A DNA stretch of 16,936 nucleotides. It comes from JBKBRC01 sp046292345 (GTDB lineage: Bacteria > Bacteroidota > Rhodothermia > Rhodothermales > Rubricoccaceae). Shown here piece after piece: positions 13,855 through 16,936 of the stretch. The translations under genes were made by a program, and so were the position numbers. Positions within the stretch are counted from its first letter, which is position 1, and each line of letters begins with the position of its first letter. The notes below the pieces were generated by a model. It did no database searches, was not told the DNA's origin, and saw nothing but the letters and a program-made list of their open reading frames with translations. The stretch lies in contig JBKBRC010000048.1 in assembly GCA_046292345.1 (NCBI GenBank), positions 1-16,936 of the forward strand, in the 5' to 3' direction.

Positions 13855-15348
13855 CTAGCGGCGGGCGCGCGAGCCGACGGATGGCAAGCCGACCGGGGGC
13901 CGGCCGGCAGCGCCGTCGCCGGTCCGCGCGCCCCAGTGCCACGGTACGGGCGTGCTCGGTATCGCCCTGACCACAGGTAGACCTAAGCGAGGTAGACCTA
14001 AGCGAGCGCGGTCGGCGTCGGCGAAAAGGTCGGGACGGGTGCGCCGGAGCCGCGCCGCCGCCAGTCCTGTGCCGACCACAACCCACAGCCAGATGCCGCC
14101 CATCGGGCTCTCCAGGTATACCTCGAACATGGCATTGACCGTGATCGCAACCCAGTAGCAGAGCAGCATCGCAAGCACGGCCATCCACGTGCGCTGCTGG
14201 AGGAGGCGCGCCTCCCACCACGCCGAGAGCATAGTGAGCACCCAGAGGCCCTGGAGGACGAGCCAGACGACGAACGCGGGCACGCCCATGCGTGCCAGAA
14301 TCGTCATGTAGCCGTTGTGCGGGCTCCGGAGCGCCGCGTCGTCCGAAGTCTGGAATCCGTCGTCCACGGCCAGGTTGATGCCGAAGCCCTTGCCGTCCCA
14401 GAAGTAGGGCCCCTGCACCGTGTAGCCGACGATCCTGGTCCACCACGCGAGGCGCCATGTCTTGGTCGTCTCGAGCGAGGCCGAGTCGCTCTGGTCGACG
14501 ATGGAGACGAGGTTGGTCCAGAGCTGCTCCACCGAGATGCTGCGCGTGCCGCCGTGGATCTGCACGGTCGGGCCGACGAGCAGGCCGGCTGCCAGGAAGA
14601 AGACGAACGCGAAGATGAGCTTGCCGAAGTGGGCCGTTGGAGGGCGCAGCGCCCAGGCGACCGCCAGCGTGAGCACGAACGCGATCATGCCGCCGCGGTT
14701 GCTGACCATGATCAGGCCGGCGTTGGCCGCCAGCGCCGCCACCACGAGCGGCGTCGGCCGGATCAGCCCCAGCACCACAAAGGCGGCGATGGCGCTGATA
14801 TGCACCATGATGTCTCCGCCCTTGGCCTCCACCACGCGCGCCGCCCCGGGCGCCCACGGGATCCAGGGCAGCGACTGCTCGAACACCTTGAAGGCGATGT
14901 AGACCGCCCAGACGAGCGCCAGCATCACGACCGCGAACACGCGGTAGCGCTCCACGAGCAGGCGCAGGCGCTCGGGGCGCGACAGGATGAGCCCGGCCGC
15001 GACGAAGGCGAAAAGCCCGTAGCCGAGCACCATCCAGTCGCGGAACGCATTGAGCCCGTACTCGGGCACGTAGGGAAGGGTCCGGACGAGCCCCCACGCG
15101 ATCAGCAGCAGCAGCAAGCCCAGGACGGGCATGCCGGAAAGAGACGCCAGCGCGCGCGCGCGCGTGACAAGCAGCAGGAGCCCCAGGCCGAGCACGACCT
15201 CGCCGATGAACAGCGGCGGGACGCCCACGTACGCGAACGCGCGCCCAAGCAGGGCGTATCCGAGCAGGCACGCCGCCAGCACGAGCATGTAGCGGTCGCC
15301 GAGATGCTGCGGCGGCGTGAGCGGCGGAGGGCTGTAGCGGAGCTCCAT
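13855..15348 (-). CDS. O-antigen ligase/polymerase family membrane protein (WaaL/Wzy-like)
   Basis: A 497-aa polytopic inner-membrane protein with about ten to twelve hydrophobic segments. These include about residues 21-40, 45-62, 74-88, 105-122, 137-155, 180-197, 200-235, 243-260, 355-378 and 388-432. The motif SNRGGMIAFV (216-225) and the periplasmic loop GPYFWDGKGFGIN (313-325) followed by SPHNGYMTILARMGV (342-356) match O-antigen ligase family proteins, where the loop His (here His344) and an Arg (Arg218) are functional. It would polymerise or transfer undecaprenyl-linked glycan in the periplasm. After the last helix a roughly 65-residue Pro/Arg-rich cytoplasmic tail contains a duplicated RLGLP. 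It starts 9 bases after the GT4 stop and is coupled to the WecG-type gene. Ligase versus polymerase cannot be settled from sequence alone. Confidence 0.9.
   Translation of the reverse strand: MELRYSPPPLTPPQHLGDRYMLVLAACLLGYALLGRAFAYVGVPPLFIGEVVLGLGLLLLVTRARALASLSGMPVLGLLLLLIAWGLVRTLPYVPEYGLNAFRDWMVLGYGLFAFVAAGLILSRPERLRLLVERYRVFAVVMLALVWAVYIAFKVFEQSLPWIPWAPGAARVVEAKGGDIMVHISAIAAFVVLGLIRPTPLVVAALAANAGLIMVSNRGGMIAFVLTLAVAWALRPPTAHFGKLIFAFVFFLAAGLLVGPTVQIHGGTRSISVEQLWTNLVSIVDQSDSASLETTKTWRLAWWTRIVGYTVQGPYFWDGKGFGINLAVDDGFQTSDDAALRSPHNGYMTILARMGVPAFVVWLVLQGLWVLTMLSAWWEARLLQQRTWMAVLAMLLCYWVAITVNAMFEVYLESPMGGIWLWVVVGTGLAAARLRRTRPDLFADADRARLGLPRLGLPVVRAIPSTPVPWHWGARTGDGAAGRPPVGLPSVGSRARR
13975..14004 (-). 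repeat. 15-bp in-frame tandem duplication in the ligase tail
   Basis: AGGTAGACCTAAGCG occurs twice in tandem on the plus strand (13975-13989, 13990-14004). It encodes RLGLP twice at residues 449-458, in the poorly conserved cytoplasmic tail. The copies are identical, suggesting a recent duplication. Confidence 0.85.
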
Positions 15349-15357
15349 GGTGCAGCG

Positions 15358-16936
15358 TCAGCCTGGCATCGTTGCGGGGGCGCTCGCGCAGCCGTCACCG
15401 GCCGGGGGCGGGCCGGCCTCCTCCCAGGCGGCCACCTCGGAGGGGGCGATCGGGTGGAGCGCGTCGTAGAAGGCGAGCGTCCGGCCCATGACATGGTCGG
15501 CTGTGAACGCCTCGAGCACGCGCGCGCGTGCGGCGCGGCCCATCGCCGCGCGCAGCGCCCCGTCCGCCGCCAGGCGCAGCAGCGCCGACCCCACGTCCGA
15601 CACCACCTGCGACGGCGACGACGCCCGCACCGCCACCCCGCACGCCGGCGTCACCTGCTGCGCCGGCCCCCCCAGCGCCAGGCACACCACCGCCCGCCCG
15701 GCCGCCATCGCCTCCAGCGTCGCGTAGCCCCCGCTGTCGTGGAACGACGGGTGCACCAGCACGTGGCTCTCCGCCAGCGCCGCCAGCACCACCGGGCGCG
15801 GCACGCGGCCCCGCAGCCGCACCCGCCCCTCCAGCCCCAGCGACGCCACGAGCGCCTGCAGGCGCGCCCGCTCCGGGCCCTCGCCCAGGATGTCGAGCGT
15901 GGCCCCGTCGAGCGCCGGCGAGCCGGCGGCGCGCGCGGCCGCGAGCGCCGCCGCGAAGCCGCGGATCGCGTAGTCGAACCCCTTCCAGTGCACCAGCCGC
16001 CCGACGGCGACCATCCGGAAGGGCCCTGTGGGCGGGGCAGGGATCCCGACCAGCTGCGCCAGGTCGTCCTCGCCCAGCGCGACGCCCGGCATCACGCGGA
16101 CGCCCCGTGCCCCCAGGCGCGTCATGAGCGCGGCGCTCTGCTCGGTCGTTGCGAGCGCAACGGCCGCGCGGCGCGTCGTGCGGCGCATGAACGGGTCGAA
16201 GCGGGTCAGCCACCGTGCGGCGTCGCGCAGGCGCTCGTAGCGCCGGCCCTCTCGGCTGAAGGCGGCGTAGAACTGCCTCGGCGCCGACTCGCCGCCGCCC
16301 ACCGGCCCCCACACAAGGGGCGCCGGCACCCACGCAGCCGCCGTCGGCGACCAGCAGCGCATGTACGAGACGTGGTGCGTGAGATCAAAGCCGACGCGCG
16401 CGTGCAGGCGACGCATCCGCCGCCCGGCAGCCCACTGCCACGCGTAGTAGTGGAACTGCTCGCCCACGCCGCGCCGCCTCTGCTGACCCGTGCGGAAGCG
16501 CGCGCGCTCAAACGGCAGCGCGTAGTAGACAGGGTGGATCCGGAGGTCGGGCTGCTCGCGGAGCGCAGCCGATAGCGCTGCGCGCGAGGCCTCGTGCGTA
16601 AGCACCCACACCTCCGACGAGCGCGCCGCGTCGCGCACGAATTGCCAGCCCTGGCTCTGCTCGGAGCCTTTGCCGGGCTCGCAGGCGAACGCGTTGACGA
16701 GCACGCAGCGCGGCGCCCGCTCCAGCCCGAGCACCTCACGCTGTGCCTGCCGGCGCTCGGCCACGATGAGCGGCCAGCGGTAACACGCGCGGACACGCGC
16801 GCGCGCGGCGCGGCTCATCGCCGCGCGCAGCGCCCCGTCCGCCGCCAGGCGCAGCAGCGCCGACCCCACGTCCGACACCACCTGCGACGGCGACGACGCC
16901 CGCACCGCCACCCCGCACGCCGGCGTCACCTGCTGC
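15358..16936 (-). CDS. GT4 family glycosyltransferase, fused in frame to the tail of another GT4; 5'-partial
   Basis: The open frame enters from the right edge and ends at 15358. The complete GT-B enzyme begins near CVLVNAFACEPGKGSEQ, possibly at the GTG at 16704 (about 448 aa, normal length). LVWGPVGGGE lies in the N-terminal domain. MVAVGRLVHWKGFDYAI, ILGEGPERARL and HDSGGYATLEAMAAGRAVV form the donor-binding domain; the last is the E-x7-E motif with Asp replacing the first Glu. Upstream of 16704, without any stop, the frame encodes what looks like the C-terminal end of another GT4 (ALLRLAADGALRAAM, then RWPLIVAERRQAQREVL). Its first 121 bases are identical to 15541-15661 of the same gene. 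It is therefore a genuine GT4-GT4 fusion, a tandem-duplication junction or an assembly join. It leads the operon with the ligase (9-base gap). Confidence 0.82.
   Translation of the reverse strand, partial: QQVTPACGVAVRASSPSQVVSDVGSALLRLAADGALRAAMSRAARARVRACYRWPLIVAERRQAQREVLGLERAPRCVLVNAFACEPGKGSEQSQGWQFVRDAARSSEVWVLTHEASRAALSAALREQPDLRIHPVYYALPFERARFRTGQQRRRGVGEQFHYYAWQWAAGRRMRRLHARVGFDLTHHVSYMRCWSPTAAAWVPAPLVWGPVGGGESAPRQFYAAFSREGRRYERLRDAARWLTRFDPFMRRTTRRAAVALATTEQSAALMTRLGARGVRVMPGVALGEDDLAQLVGIPAPPTGPFRMVAVGRLVHWKGFDYAIRGFAAALAAARAAGSPALDGATLDILGEGPERARLQALVASLGLEGRVRLRGRVPRPVVLAALAESHVLVHPSFHDSGGYATLEAMAAGRAVVCLALGGPAQQVTPACGVAVRASSPSQVVSDVGSALLRLAADGALRAAMGRAARARVLEAFTADHVMGRTLAFYDALHPIAPSEVAAWEEAGPPPAGDGCASAPATMPG
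15541..15661 (-). repeat. 121-bp repeat, internal copy
   Basis: Bases 15541-15661 are identical to 16816-16936 at every position. The first mismatch is at 15540/16815, and weaker similarity continues for about 20 bases beyond. The repeat encodes part of the GT4 C-terminal domain (VTPACGVAV to ALRAAM). The spacing between copies is 1275 bases, exactly 425 codons. Confidence 0.95.
16816..16936 (-). repeat. 121-bp repeat, copy at the right edge
   Basis: This exact copy of 15541-15661 ends at the last base of the window. Perfect identity even at synonymous positions, stopping precisely at the sequence end, is what a graph-based assembly leaves at an unresolved repeat. It is also compatible with recent tandem duplication or gene conversion between neighbouring GT4 genes. 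Confidence 0.95.

Noticed and set aside
15151..15165. CG dinucleotide run as a structural or regulatory element
   Set aside because: It lies in coding sequence for an Arg/Ala segment of the ligase, and similar CG-rich runs occur throughout this GC-rich DNA.
14317..16575. 752-codon plus-strand open frame
   Set aside because: It is antisense to the GT4 and ligase genes, its translation is Arg/His/Gln/Pro-rich with no recognisable motifs, and long antisense frames are expected at this GC content.

Overview
The window is about 17 kb of GC-rich, densely coding bacterial DNA. Three things point to the Bacteroidota/Rhodothermota group, most likely a high-GC Rhodothermales relative: a TonB-dependent receptor with a carboxypeptidase-regulatory N-domain translationally coupled to a DUF4249-type lipoprotein, almost no Shine-Dalgarno sites, and one promoter-like box resembling the Bacteroidota -7 element. 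This placement is inference from gene content. No tRNA, rRNA, CRISPR array, transposase or integrase was seen, and no gene-free gap exceeds 300 bases. Both ends look like assembly ends: the left end lies in a 14-bp minisatellite, and the right end is an exact 121-bp copy of an internal segment.

Left part (1-7300). A Rossmann-fold NAD(P)H-binding oxidoreductase (+) converges on the receptor/DUF4249 pair (-). Upstream on the same strand are two orphan genes. One (264 aa) has the layout of a phage terminase nuclease domain without the ATPase half and with two of the three expected acidic residues missing. The other (148 aa) I do not recognise. Divergent from them is a small SCP2-type lipid-binding protein, then a lipoprotein with a degenerate endonuclease/exonuclease/phosphatase fold. 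The lipoprotein frame is broken at a G10-CGGCGG-C17 tract, which is either an assembly/sequencing error or a slippage-prone switch.

Right part (7326-16936, all minus strand). This is a surface-polysaccharide locus. In transcription order it holds a GT4 glycosyltransferase (fused in frame to the tail of another GT4), an O-antigen ligase/polymerase-type membrane protein, a WecG/TagA/CpsF glycosyltransferase, a close homologue of plant GDP-mannose 3,5-epimerase, a GT2 glycosyltransferase, a small basic protein of unknown function, and a compact three-gene cassette (SDR reductase/epimerase, sugar C-methyltransferase, RmlC-type 3,5-epimerase) expected to make a C-methyl-branched deoxysugar. Together they suggest a heteropolysaccharide or O-antigen containing an L-galactose/L-gulose-type residue and a branched sugar. 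Nucleotide-sugar starter genes (RmlA/RmlB type, 2,3-dehydratase) and a flippase are not in the window.

The strongest leads are the stand-alone terminase-nuclease-like protein, the homopolymer-split pseudo-phosphatase lipoprotein, the plant-type GME gene, a possible local control circuit around the 96-aa basic protein, and the GT4 duplication/fusion at the right edge.
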